A program made the position numbers and the translations under genes. DNA of 64,000 bases. Source: Fonsecaea monophora (Eukaryota; Ascomycota; Eurotiomycetes; Chaetothyriales; Herpotrichiellaceae). Location of the stretch: contig NW_019173958.1 in the NCBI RefSeq assembly GCF_001642475.1, positions 248,001 through 312,000 of the forward strand, in the 5' to 3' direction. The first letter of the stretch is position 1. Each line of letters begins with the position of its first letter. The notes under the pieces are model-generated. The model made no database searches. It was given only the letters and a program-made list of their open reading frames with translations, and was not told the DNA's origin. Positions 53,782 to 64,000 of the stretch are shown in pieces.

Positions 53782-54843
53782 ATGGACTCTGTTGTTCTTC
53801 GGCCCTTGGACTCCATTGAGACGCACCTCAACGCCCTCGTCACCTCTTTGACACAAACCAATACCTTCGCCAACGCGCCGCAACTCGCCCAAGACCTCAT
53901 CGCCGACGACGACGAGCTCGCCTCGTCCCTCTCCTTGCTGCAACGCCATCAGCAAAACTACGCGCGCATACTAAATCTCCGTGCAGAGGCCGCTACGCTG
54001 CAAGAACAGCTAAAGGACACAATTCGAAAGTGTGTCTCCTTCAGACAAGAGATCGGCCAAATCAACCCGTCAATTCTCGATCTGGACTCGGATGAAGATG
54101 GAGAAGACGAAGATTCGCAAGTTGCACGAGTCGACTACCACACCCTTCTCACCTTCGCGGCGAGGATAGGCAAACACAATACAATTGCGGCGAGGGAAGC
54201 CGAAGCTGAATCTCTACGGAGGAAGATTGCCGCCAAAAACAAGGAGCAAACGTCGCCACCTGCAGTTGCAAATGGCCTCGAGGCACCCTCGGCCACGGCC
54301 GAGAGCGCACCTGAGGGAACAGAGGAGGCCAGAGATGAAAACCATACTGCCGAAACAACTGCGGAACTGATGCGCATAAACAACACAATCGCCGTGCAGC
54401 GCGCACAAATGGGCATGTCATTCCCTGACGCAGGAATATTACGCGTCGGCGCATTGGGACAGCTCCAGCTATTCTTGGAGCGGCAGCGACAACATTCGGG
54501 GGTTGATGCGGGTGCAGGACAAGAGGAGGCCAAGGCCGTGCAGGAGGCGTTGGAGAAGGAAGTGGAGAAGATGGTCAGAGAGACCGAGGACATTGCAGAG
54601 GATACAGGAACAGCTGGGGATATGGAAGAGGACGACACCACCGCCACCGCCGGTGGCTGGACAAGTCCGGTGTTGAAGCGTGGATTGACGTTTGAGGGAG
54701 AGAGCAGTCAAGATGCCTCTGCAAGTGCCGGCCATCCCTCGACGGGTCAAGCGGCACTTCCTCCAAAGCCGCCCAAACCACCGCAGCCGAAGAGGAAGCT
54801 CGACTTGGACTTTCCCGACAGCGACGAGGAGGATGAGGATTGA
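53782..54843 (+). CDS. MED4: Mediator complex subunit 4
   Basis: A single exon of 353 residues. The N-terminal coiled coil is characteristic of Med4: a LSLLQRHQQNYARILNLRAE segment, LQEQLKDTIRKC and a Arg-x-Glu element, followed by the VDYHTLLTFAARIGKHN motif that is strongly conserved in fungal Med4. Later parts include FPDAGILRVGALGQLQL. The C-terminus is Pro-rich and ends in an acidic run (DSDEEDED). Med4 is an essential subunit of the Mediator middle module and links the hook of the complex to RNA polymerase II. The start matches the beginning of the coiled-coil region. Length is similar to other filamentous-fungal Med4 proteins. Confident. Confidence 0.88.
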   Translation: MDSVVLRPLDSIETHLNALVTSLTQTNTFANAPQLAQDLIADDDELASSLSLLQRHQQNYARILNLRAEAATLQEQLKDTIRKCVSFRQEIGQINPSILDLDSDEDGEDEDSQVARVDYHTLLTFAARIGKHNTIAAREAEAESLRRKIAAKNKEQTSPPAVANGLEAPSATAESAPEGTEEARDENHTAETTAELMRINNTIAVQRAQMGMSFPDAGILRVGALGQLQLFLERQRQHSGVDAGAGQEEAKAVQEALEKEVEKMVRETEDIAEDTGTAGDMEEDDTTATAGGWTSPVLKRGLTFEGESSQDASASAGHPSTGQAALPPKPPKPPQPKRKLDLDFPDSDEEDED

Positions 54844-55605
54844 TGCAGATCCCCCCTTTTCAGCAGAAGCGACTTGTTCAAATGCAAACTTTTCAAGGGA
54901 TTTATTTGCCCCATATCCGACCCAACCACTTCACCAGAATCAAAGGCCAAACGGAGGAAGAAGACCCTTGATCGTCTGAGATGGATATCCATCCTCTCTT
55001 ACTTCTTGCTTCTTCTACGGCAGGGGGTACTCGTGTAATAGACATATGCTATGTCACGTTCATATGTCTGCGCTTGGAGCCTCGCCAACGCTTGTTGCAG
55101 AGCAGGGCAGAGTAGACAAGGACAGAGCAGGGTCGAACAAGGAAAAAATGTCTCCCACTTGAAACTATTCTCCTTGGCTTTGTCGTATCTGTGAACGCAG
55201 CTTCATAGGTACCTGCCTACCTACCCATCTATCTGGGTATTTCTGTACATTGTTGTCACTGTCGTCACTCCTGATAGACCATGAATTATTGCTGACAGAC
55301 GACCTTTGAAACAAGTGTTCTTGTATCTCCTGCCCCTCCTGCACCGGTTCCATGCTCACACCACAGCTCTGATCATCCCACAGACAGCGCTTCTCTCTGA
55401 AGGGGTGGCCATATTCTCCAAATCCTTCGACCCCCACGCGTTATTCCTTGAACCAGTGAAGTTGATTATCCATGTTGTTTGTACAAGCCTACTCTCTGTC
55501 AGTCTTCGGTCCCCAAAACTCCAGAGTTGTGCTTCAGACACTTACTCTCTCGTGCTTCACCAACAAGTCAGTCTGCACCATCCAGCAAACTGCATCTTCC
55601 ATGGT
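54844..55605. other. Intergenic region between convergent genes
   Basis: Shared 3' flank of MED4 and the next gene. A short TACC(T)-type repeat occurs at about 55205-55235. No gene seen. Confidence 0.5.
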
Positions 55606-56736
55606 CTAGCGCCTGGTCCTGCGGCTCCCCCTGCGATTTCTCTGTCCAAAACTTTTCACGTCGCGGTGCTTTGGAGGCTCTGGAGATGGACTCTTTGGAT
55701 CAAAATCATAGTCTCCGTCGGTGTCGTCGTCATCATTTTCAGAAGGAGTCTCACTTCCAATCAGATCAGACAGTGTTGGTGACTTTACCCGCTCTGCCAC
55801 TGGCTTGTTGAAACCGTGTGAGGACAACTGATCGTCGGGATGGTAGGGAGGAGTCGGTTCGTCTCGGACAGAACGGTGTGGTCCACCTTGTTTTGTGAGT
55901 GGCATCATGTTCCGGGAGAAGTCAGCCTCATCGCCAGATGCGGCGGGAGTGAATCCAGCGGACGGTGTTTGTGGTAGCTCTGAAGAATGGTTTCGCCCTG
56001 CCTGGTTTGTCGTGTGATATGGCGACTGGAAGGTGTTGTGTCGTGTCTTGCGGATTCGCGGTTCAACCGACCTAGTCATGGTACTTAGATCCTCGTCGGC
56101 TCCCTCTTTGGTGCTGTGTTGAGTTCTGGCAAGTTTTGGGGTAGCAGCACCGGCCTCCTGGTCAGTATCATCCAGCGCAACAAAGTGGTAAGATGGGGAG
56201 CTCATTATGCTCTTGTCCAAGTGTCGCGCCTTCTCAGCGTCTATGCCACCAGGGTCTTGTCTTGCAGTATTGACCACGGGATTATCATCGCGGAAGAGAT
56301 CCTCGCGGCGATAGAATTGTAGATAACGGGGGTATTGCTTAGTGTAGAAGGCCAGTTGCTGTTGTGCGCGAAGCTCTCTTTGTCTTTCTTGATGCCATGT
56401 AGCTTCTTGTTCCACCCGTCTTTGGCTCAAGATATCTGACTTCTGCTCCTCCAGCTTCTGCCGGATGTACTGCGCCTTCTGTTCGTCAAGACAAAGCTGA
56501 TAGCGTCTTGTCATCTCGGGGTCAGTTTCTAGCTTGTGCTCGGCAAGCCCCTGGTAGGACATGATCTCCTCAGGCCTCTTTCTCGTCATGATACCGTACC
56601 TCAGGTTGGAGAAGGACTGGACCCACGCGTTGCCGTCTTGATGCATGGCTTCTTCCAAAGGGGGCAGCAGAGGGCTTGTGCGCGGAGGAGGATCGCGCTC
56701 GTCGGTCAACATCTGCTCTTGTGATGGATGGTCCAT
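55606..56736 (-). CDS. Hypothetical coiled-coil protein
   Basis: A single exon of 376 residues starting MDHPSQEQMLTDERD. The N-terminal third is helical and rich in Glu, Gln and Arg: WVQSFSNLRYGIMTRKRPEE, then a coiled coil (QKLEEQKSDILSQRRVEQE, QERQRELRAQQQLAFY). The middle and C-terminus are Ser/Pro/Thr-rich and acidic (SENDDDDTDGDYDFD), ending in an Arg-rich NRRGSRRTRR tail that could act in nuclear import. No family recognised. The frame length, clear start and biased codon third positions support a real gene. Confidence 0.65.
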   Translation of the reverse strand: MDHPSQEQMLTDERDPPPRTSPLLPPLEEAMHQDGNAWVQSFSNLRYGIMTRKRPEEIMSYQGLAEHKLETDPEMTRRYQLCLDEQKAQYIRQKLEEQKSDILSQRRVEQEATWHQERQRELRAQQQLAFYTKQYPRYLQFYRREDLFRDDNPVVNTARQDPGGIDAEKARHLDKSIMSSPSYHFVALDDTDQEAGAATPKLARTQHSTKEGADEDLSTMTRSVEPRIRKTRHNTFQSPYHTTNQAGRNHSSELPQTPSAGFTPAASGDEADFSRNMMPLTKQGGPHRSVRDEPTPPYHPDDQLSSHGFNKPVAERVKSPTLSDLIGSETPSENDDDDTDGDYDFDPKSPSPEPPKHRDVKSFGQRNRRGSRRTRR

Positions 56737-57739
56737 GCTTGAAGCACAAACAGCTGTGGCGTTGTGTGTGTGTAGGACCTTTGGGTAGGAGTCGATGGAT
56801 GGCGAGACGATGGAGGAGAAGTGGAAGTGACATTTTTATATTGTGCCAGGTAGAGCGGCTCAAGTGAAGACAGCAACGCCTCAGCCTGAGCGCGTAGTCC
56901 AGTCGACCGCCAAGTTCAATACCAGGGTACAGTCGGTCAGGTCGGTTGCGGCAGTCGCTGTCAACATCTCAAACGCGACCTTGTGCTGTGAATCTTGTCA
57001 GCGCTGCCGCACCACAAACAATGGCCATGTACCCACCCAACAGTGAAGAACAAAGGGGGAAAAGAAAATCACACCGATATATATTGTAACGGACAAATTT
57101 CTGTCAGCAATTCAAGAGCTGGTACAATGGTACATTGGTGTAAGGCTTGTTCACACGCCCTCAAACTCTCACCATTGATCATCCTTTCTGGATCCCATCT
57201 CCCTAAGTCGCCACCAACTGAGAATACCCTGAAGTCCATTCAATCTGCTGTTGTAGGAACTCTACTAAGCGAGCATCTCCCTCGATCAACAGTCATGGTA
57301 ACTTCAGGTATGATCATAGGCTCATCTCTTCTCCGCCAAAAAAAGCGCAGGAGTTCTGGGAAAGGAAAAAGGAAATGATCATGGGATTGTATACAAGAAG
57401 GCACGATGGACACGGAAGCGTCCTCTTCTGTTTACCAACTTGAATATGCTAAAGGAAAAAATAAAACCTTACCAGAGGGTCGGGTTTTCTCATACGTGAG
57501 TTTTTGCAACCTGAGATAAGTGGTGTATGCGTGTATATAGGGAGGGGGTTCAAGTCAGGGTCAAAGAAAACTTACTTATTTGTTTCCTTGTGAAATTTCT
57601 TTCTTTCTTTTATTTTGATAATGTGCGAGGAAAATCACTACTTAGCATAACAAACCCAAGTGAATCATGTCTGTCAGTGAGAATTAGTTACCTCCAGCTC
57701 AAAGGTCACTAGCATTGGAACATACAATCCTTTTTCCTA
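56737..57739. other. AT-rich intergenic region
   Basis: About 1 kb, more AT-rich towards 57.4-57.7 kb with several poly-A/T runs. No gene recognised. Confidence 0.5.
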
Positions 57740-58241
57740 CTACCACTTGAACTTACGTAATAGTTCTTTTCCATATGGAAAATTGACGGACCTGACTATT
57801 ATTGATAACGATAACCCTATGATGAAGAGCATCACAATCAGGCCAGCCACATATTCAACATGATTTGTGTTCTCAGGGGTGATCCGTAGTGGAATGAATT
57901 TACTGAGGCTGGACCCTCCGGCCATGTTGTTCTTTATACTGGGGATGAGGGCAGAGTACATAAGTAGCTTGTACAAGTCAACTATAATAGTGATCTTAGA
58001 GTATTAGCTAAGTAGTCATGATAGGGCCGAGACAGAGCACGACTTACTTACCTATATACTCCATCCCGAGTGCCAGGCTAACATTACTGTCAGGAAAGGG
58101 GCGTCAGCCTTGTTGGGGAAGCGGTCTCCAATTTCGGTCAGCGCGCTAAAATGGAGGATCACAATCCCAGATGCATGAATAAGTAGGAAGATTGACAGTG
58201 AAACGTCGAGATTGGAGTCATGAGTTGATTCAAATGGCTGT
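57740..58241 (-). pseudogene. Multi-pass membrane protein fragment lacking a start (relict or incomplete gene)
   Basis: A 3' exon at 57981-57740 joins in frame, through a 78-bp intron (GTATAT donor at 58059, TATAG acceptor), to an upstream exon ending at 58060. Together they encode three likely membrane helices: VSLSIFLLIHASGIVILHF, a segment with FLTVMLAWHSGW and LYKLLMYSALI, and YVAGLIVMLFIIGLSLSIIV. The C-terminus is NFPYGKELLRKFKW. The upstream exon is open to about 58241 but contains no ATG before the second helix, and the TBC gene on the same strand ends at 58298. There is therefore no room for more 5' exons. It may be the remnant of a larger gene, or a small protein starting at an internal Met. 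No family recognised. Confidence 0.4.
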
Positions 58242-58297
58242 CTAGATCATCAATTAAATGAGTACGTAGAAGAATGGAGGCAGTGTTAGAATCGTCG

Positions 58298-61079
58298 TTA
58301 GCTCCCTCGCTTTCCCCATCCACTGAAAAATCCTCCGGTGCTTGCCGTCGGTGCATGCGTAGATTTGGGAGTTTCTTTTGGCGGTTGACTTGCCGCCACA
58401 GCAGGCGTCGTTGGTGACTCGGTCGCACTGGCTCGCGTGGTAGGGGAGGATGTTGATCCACCCAAGATCTTGCGCAAGGCATCTAGCTTTCCTTTGGTCT
58501 CCTCCAACTCCTGTCGTGCCACCGCCTCAGCTGTCTTAGCATTCACCAACTCCAGCAGTAGTGTATCATTCGAGATGGGCTCGTGGTTTTCAGTGGCGAG
58601 GACGGCTTGGGCGTTGAGGCTGCTTGAACGCTTAGAGTAAGGCCCAACACTGCTTGATCGGGGCAATTCCGGTTTGCCCAATTTCAGCTCTCGCAGTCCA
58701 GATTTTGGGGGAGGCAACTTCAGGTCTGGGAATTCAGTGACAGGGGTGTAGAGGTCGGCAGGTGAGTCTGGCACCGAGTTATTGCGGGAGCGCAACTCGC
58801 TGACCGTCCTTTCTAAACGCTGCTTGTCACGATGCGCATCCTGAATCCGAGCTCGAGCATCTCGCAGCTGCTCTTTGAGAGTGTTTTGCTCTGCTTCTCG
58901 CTCGTCAAGTTGTCTCATGAGATCTCGACACCTCGTTACCTCGGCATCATGCTTCTCCTTCAACTCCGAAACTGCGTCGCGGAGCTGGTGTTTGGATTGC
59001 GACACAGATAGTCGCTTGGAGCCGTCCCGACACAGTTGACATTCAGCCTGAGCCATGAGAATGTCAAGTTCCATATCTTCGTCTGTGGCCTCCGAGTTGT
59101 CCACATCCACCAATTCTCTGATATCGGTCGTCTGCCGTTGTAGTCGCTCCAGCAATTTCCGGGCAATCTGCCGATCCTCTTCACGTTCTTCTCGCTCTTT
59201 CTGAAGCTCTTGGGCAAGTTCCACATGCTGCCGTTGAACTTTGGAAAGTTCTGTAAGCAAATCTTCGATCTGGTTATGGAGATTGCGATTGCTCGAATCG
59301 GGAGTAGGTACGATTGCAGAATGGACGCTGGTGGCAGCGGATACGGTCGATTTCGGCGGCGTTTCTTCCGAGATATCTGTGGCAAGTGTACTGACGTCTG
59401 TGTTGGTTGTCTCAAGCGAGTTAAGGGTCGATGTCAGACTTTGTCCTGAGGACGATTTCCGAACCGACTTGTTATTTCCTGGGATTGTAAGACTCAGATT
59501 CTGGGATCTAGATGGCGCGTGGGACGAGCCTGCCCAGAATCTACCCAGGAACGAGGACACGGCACCTTTCAATGAGGGTGCCGCCGTTAAGTTCTGCGAA
59601 TGCCTGAAATTTGCCTCCAGTGAGTCAAGGGACTCTCGGCTCACCAACCCAGTCAATGACACAAAGTCCGATACCAGATCATCTGCATGCTGTGCATAAG
59701 TGTCCCAGAGACTTCTCGACAGCAAAAACTGCATCGCGTCCTCAAATTCGGTGGAGGCAAGTAGCTTCTTCTGGTTCCGTTGCATCAGTGATAACGCAAC
59801 CCTCATCAGCGTTTCTGTTGCTCCTTCGGACAATATCACATCGTAAATTCTGAGAAGCATAGGGAGTGGACAGGTGACGGCGAAAAATGACAGGAACCAT
59901 TGTGACACATATAATGGTTCGACCTTTAACTCCTCAAGATGAGCCGCCAGTTGTGGTAAGTGTCGAATCAAAAGTTGCTGGAACTGGTATATTCGAAGAT
60001 GTAGTCCAGACAAATCGGGTAAATAACATGAACGCAGGTCATAATTTTCCATAAGCCTACATTGGTGTCAGCTTTCTCAATGAAAAAGGAGCGGTGTTCA
60101 GACCTAACAAGGATGCAAAAAGCTTCCGGTTCGCTCATGTGCATCAGGAGTGGCCCAACGACGAATCCAAGGCCCTGGCAATAGCCGATTTTGCTGTCGT
60201 AAAGTGAGAAAGCTTTCAAGACTTTGCCGAGCATTCTCTGGCCATCGCCGTCCTTCTCCCTAAACATGTCCACGTTGGGAAAGCTCCTGCCCACATCTTT
60301 TCCAATCAATCCGTCGTAAGGCGAAGGCTCATTGGAGAGTCTCTGATATTCTGAATGTAGAAATCCATCGTGAGCTTGAGCAATACTGGGCCAGACAACA
60401 CCACGTAGCGGTGGTGGTACACCTCCTCGAATCTTGTTGGATGTCAGAGTGGGTAGTCGTTGGGCTGTTTGAGTATAATCTTGAACCAATGCTGCCCAAA
60501 ATTCCAATTCTGTCATGGGAGGAGCAGGAAGTAGCGAATACCTCAAAGATTGGCGCTGGGGACCATCAACCATTCGTTTGAGCTGCTGTACCGAAGGAGG
60601 GCGGGTGTTTTTGCGCGGGCGCGAAGGCGTTGTGATGCCGGCTTTAGGATTGGTGGCTAATGCTGCATTCTCCTTCTCCAAACGCGCCAGCAACAACGTC
60701 GTCGACTACCTCTTGTTAGCCGCAGTTATAGCCAGAGATATCGAGAGCTCACCTCATCCGTGGCTTCATCCCTCTGTTCCTGTTCCTCCGATTTTTCAAG
60801 ACCCTCCCAGTTAACGGAATTTAGCGAAATTGAGCTTTCGGAAGTATGGGAAGAGGATCGACTGGTGCGAGATGAGGGCGGACCGCTGCGAGGCTGCGAG
60901 GCCTCTTGAGAGATGTCTGGTTCAGCGATGATGTCGAGATCGGGATCAAAGGGTATATCTGACAGTCGCACTGAGACCATTGAACTGTGAGGTAGAGGTA
61001 CATTCTCGGGTTCTATATCACTTCCATACTCGAGCATGGTCTCGGAAGGGACTGGCGGGATGGCTTCAACTTCGGCCAT
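58298..61079 (-). CDS. Gyp5/EVI5-like TBC Rab GTPase-activating protein with C-terminal coiled coil, three exons
   Basis: Exons: 61079-60753, 60705-60104, 60056-58298; two 47-bp introns (donors GTGAGC and GTCTGA); 895 residues. The N-terminus is acidic and Ser-rich. The TBC domain (about 200-420) has both fingers: IGKDVGRSFPN with Arg249 and GYCQGLGF with Gln286. The second splice gives AFCILVRLMENYDLRSCYLP, matching the family exactly. Further TBC elements are SGLHLRIYQFQQLL and VSQWFLSFFAVTCPLPMLLRIYDV. A long coiled coil occupies about 550-720, and the C-terminus is Ser/Thr/Pro-rich, ending FFSGWGKRGS. Yeast Gyp5/Gyl1 and animal EVI5 share this TBC-plus-coiled-coil layout and act on Rabs of exocytic or recycling traffic. 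The exact Rab target is not predictable. Confidence 0.93.
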
Positions 61080-62440
61080 GTTGGTTGTTCCTGGGAGCTT
61101 TAAGGCAGTCTGTCACCCTTATAGAAATAGCGATATACGAGGCGGGGGTGATAAGAGAGGCCCAGATTCCAAGGGCAAAAGAGTGAGCACTTGGAGTGGT
61201 TGATACTTGGGAAGCTGTGACGGCCCGCAGATATCACAACGAGAGACTGCTCGCCAGGTCTGCCAGCGACCGTGCGAGGGGAGTGCGATGCAAAGAAGCA
61301 AGGAATGGCTATCGTCAAGGACGATGAAGGGGAGGAGGAAAGCGAGCACAGTCCATAGGTACTTTAGGTCGGACATGTTTGAAGCAGTGGTGGGCCAGGG
61401 GGCTTCGAAACTATGGATTCGGCACTAGTCCGCCGTGCCCGCCAAATTGTCCACACCCAATGCTTGATTGCCCACCGTTCATGCAATTTCGGCTCTCTGC
61501 AGGCTCCCAGAGTACCGAGTCCCAAATCATGAGAAGGAAGGACGCCATATGATGTATATTGTCCCTGCATGGAACTCTGTACAGATTGTGTATACTCAAA
61601 TATTGTGGCCCTGCAGGAAGGGTGAGTTTTCAAGAGCGCGCCTTGGAGAAGAAACGCGTCAATGGCGTTGCGGGGAGGAGGAGGTGGTGGTGGTGGTGTT
61701 GATGGGTGGCCGTATTGGCGAAGCATTCTGACACACTTCTAAAGCCCCAAGTGCAGTAACGAGGAGCGAATGTCACGCGATGAGTTGCTGCCCCAGACGA
61801 AGAAAGGGCTACCTATGAATTACTGCAGTTAGTCGAAACTCGACCTGACAAAGATCAATACCTCATACTCGGAGTATTATCGTTATTGAACTGGGGCGAC
61901 ACTGTAAAGTCCGCGGCACAGAACTATTGGACACTTAGTTGCAGACCCGCGGTTCAGACTTTCGAATATGGAGCAACAGTTTAAGGGGCTAACAATGGCT
62001 CCTTGCCACAGCACAGGCAATGTCACAAATTATCATCGATTGCGTTGCCACTGATTTGCAGACTCGCATGACGACGTGATAGATTGTTGTCCCATGAAAA
62101 CATTCAACTGGCTGTGAAGTGGCTGTGAAGAGCGAGACAATGCAGTACTTTCGTATTAGAGGTAGTTCAGGATAGGTATTTCCTATATAGGCTTAGTTTT
62201 GACGCGAGCTCTTGGCGACTGTGGGGCTTCTCAACTCCCCTTCAAGGTTGGTTGTGTCGTTGTTTACAAGGTCAACAACTGCCCTGGCGTATCAGAAACC
62301 GCACTGCTGAGTCTTCCAGAACCGTCAAGATAAGAGAGATAGTAACATCTCTCTGCGCTGCATGTATTGACAGTCGCATTTTCCTCGACCCAACTGCTGG
62401 GCGTTCCTGATTCAGCTTTCTCTCCGACTACACCGGTGTG
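61080..62440. promoter_or_regulatory. Divergent promoter between the TBC gene and TOP2
   Basis: 1.36 kb separates the start codons. An ACGCGT (MCB-like) occurs at 61654-61659, about 780 bp upstream of the TOP2 ATG. GT/GGT-rich repeats lie near 61680-61705. No gene recognised. Confidence 0.4.
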
Positions 62441-64000
62441 ATGGACTCCTCAATTTTTGACATTGATGATGGCTCAGACTTTGAACCCGCTACTGTATGT
62501 TCCAGCGCGTTTTCCAAGAGTGGAACGCAGTTCTAACAAAGCTACTCAGAAAACCAAGACCAAACCCGTCAAGAAAGCCTCTGAGACCAAGCCTGCGACA
62601 AAGAAGGCAGCAGCTCCAAAAGCGAAACCTGGCCCGAAGCCAAAGACCACCGTTCCCAAGAAGCGCGCAAAGAAAGACTCGGAAGATGAGGCCTCAGATG
62701 ATGAGGCCGGTAACCCCTTCAACGATGAGTCCCTGCTTGAAGACACTCCTCCACAGGCAAAGAAGGCAAAGCCGAACCCAAACCCGGTCAAAGGGAGCCA
62801 CAAGAAACCTCTCGGTGATGTCGTCAATGAAGCTTTAGGCCTCGATGGAGCGAGCGACTCTCCACAGCCTCAAAAGAAGAAGAAGCGCGTCTCAGAGCAA
62901 TACCAGAAACTCACGCAGTTGGAACACATCATCAAGCGTCCCGACACCTACATTGGCTCAGTCGAGCGCACAGAGAGACAAATGTGGGTTTACAATACAG
63001 AGCAAGACTGCATGGAGTTTCGCGAGATATCTTTCGTTCCCGGTATCTTCAAGATCTTCGACGAGATCTTGGTCAATGCTGCGGACAACAAGCAAAATGA
63101 CAAGAAGATGGATGAGATCCGTGTGACAGTCGACCGTGAAAAGGGGGAGGTCAGCGTGTGGAACAATGGCCGTGGTATACCTATCGAGATTCATTCGAAA
63201 GAAAAAATCTACATTCCAGAGATGATTTTCGGCCATCTTTTGACCGGCTCAAATTACGACGACAACGAACAAAAGATCACTGGTGGCAGAAATGGCTACG
63301 GTGCTAAACTTGCCAATATCTTCAGCACGGAATTCACAATAGAGACCTCCGACTCCAAGCAGAAGAAGAAATACAAACAGACTTGGACAAAGAATATGTC
63401 CGAGATGGGGAAGGCCAAGATTACTGATTCTAAAGGGGAAGACTATACCAAAGTGACATTTTACCCCGACTTTGCGAAATTCGGCATGACGGCCATGGAT
63501 GACGATCTCGAAGCGCTTTTCAAACGTCGAGTTTATGATCTTGCTGGCACCTGCAAGGGGGTCAAAGTCAAGCTTAACGGCACCATGATTCCTATCAGAA
63601 ACTTCAAGAAATATATTGAAATGTATACCAAAGCCATCAAGAAGGAGCGAGGCGAGGAGGCCGCAAATGACAACTCTGAAATCATCACAGAGTCTCCCGA
63701 TCCTCGTTGGGAAATTGGCTTTGCCGTGTCTGATGGCTCGTTCCAACAGGTGTCATTCGTCAACTCCATCGCCACTACCTCAGGTGGTACACACGTCAAT
63801 TATGTTGCTGACCAGATCGTCAACCGTCTCATGGACGTTGTCAAGAAAAGAAACAAGGGCGGTGCCCAAATGAAGCCGAACCAGATTCGCAACCATATCT
63901 TCGTTTTTGTCAACGCCCTTATTGTCAATCCAGCTTTCACTTCGCAGACCAAAGAGCAACTGACCACAAAAGCCAGTCAGTTTGGAAGCAAATGTCAGAT
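62441..64000 (+). CDS. TOP2: DNA topoisomerase II, N-terminal part (3' truncated by window)
   Basis: Exon 1 is 62441-62494 (MDSSIFDIDDGSDFEPAT) and exon 2 runs from 62550 past the window end, with a 55-bp GTATGT/CTCAG intron. About 501 residues are visible. After a Lys-rich, acidic, disordered N-terminus (about 1-130) the GHKL ATPase domain begins: LTQLEHIIKRPDTYIGSVE, DEILVNAADN (the Mg/ATP-binding Asn), NNGRGIPI and ITGGRNGYGAKLANIF (ATP-binding loop). The transducer follows with FQQVSFVNSIATTSGGTHV and the QTK loop (FTSQTKEQL). Type II topoisomerase passes one DNA duplex through another and is essential for chromosome segregation. The cleavage core with the active-site Tyr lies beyond the window. 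Very confident. Confidence 0.96.

Noticed and set aside
1..64000. CRISPR arrays, bacterial operons or phage genes
   Set aside because: Introns, gene content and spacing are those of a fungal nuclear genome; the repeats are microsatellites, not spacer arrays.

Overview
The window looks like nuclear DNA of a filamentous ascomycete (Pezizomycotina). Its genes carry short introns of about 47-250 bp with GTRNGT-type donors and YAG acceptors. The gene content is typical of that group: TAM41, a MAPEG protein, LCP5, GPI8, CDC45, MED4, TOP2, two TBC proteins and several fungus-only families. The flavour suggests Eurotiomycetes, possibly Chaetothyriales, but that placement is an impression and was not tested. 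There are no bacterial-type operons, and I found no convincing rRNA, tRNA, CRISPR array or intact transposon.

Layout. 0-8.5 kb: the 3' part of TAM41, a MAPEG membrane protein, a heptad-repeat coiled-coil protein, a small conserved hydrophilic protein, an unrecognised ORF, and an intronless 3-hydroxyisobutyrate/L-threonate dehydrogenase-like gene. 8.5-24 kb: two very long gene-poor stretches flank one Gln/Pro-rich putative nuclear regulator (14.6-16.0 kb). 24-36.7 kb: a TBC RabGAP, LCP5, a cis-CaaD-type tautomerase, GPI8, an F-box protein and a five-exon fasciclin membrane protein. 36.7-48 kb: a polysaccharide deacetylase, CDC45, a secreted SGNH hydrolase, a DHH-DHHA1 phosphoesterase with a C-terminal PIP-box-like tail, and a zinc-finger protein. 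48-64 kb: a cytochrome P450, an unrecognised spliced gene, MED4, a coiled-coil protein, a possibly truncated multi-pass membrane gene, a Gyp5/EVI5-like TBC protein, and the 5' part of TOP2, which runs off the window.

The genes do not form one pathway. The strongest theme is chromosome replication and transcription housekeeping: CDC45, the DHH phosphoesterase, MED4 and TOP2 lie within about 24 kb. Cdc45 is itself a degenerate member of the RecJ/DHH fold, so finding a catalytically intact, archaeal/bacterial-style DHH-DHHA1 protein with a nuclear-localisation-like patch and a PCNA-binding-like tail 2.1 kb away is the most interesting observation here.

Gene models were built by hand from reading frames, splice sites and family resemblance. 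Exon boundaries are predictions. Nothing was searched against databases.
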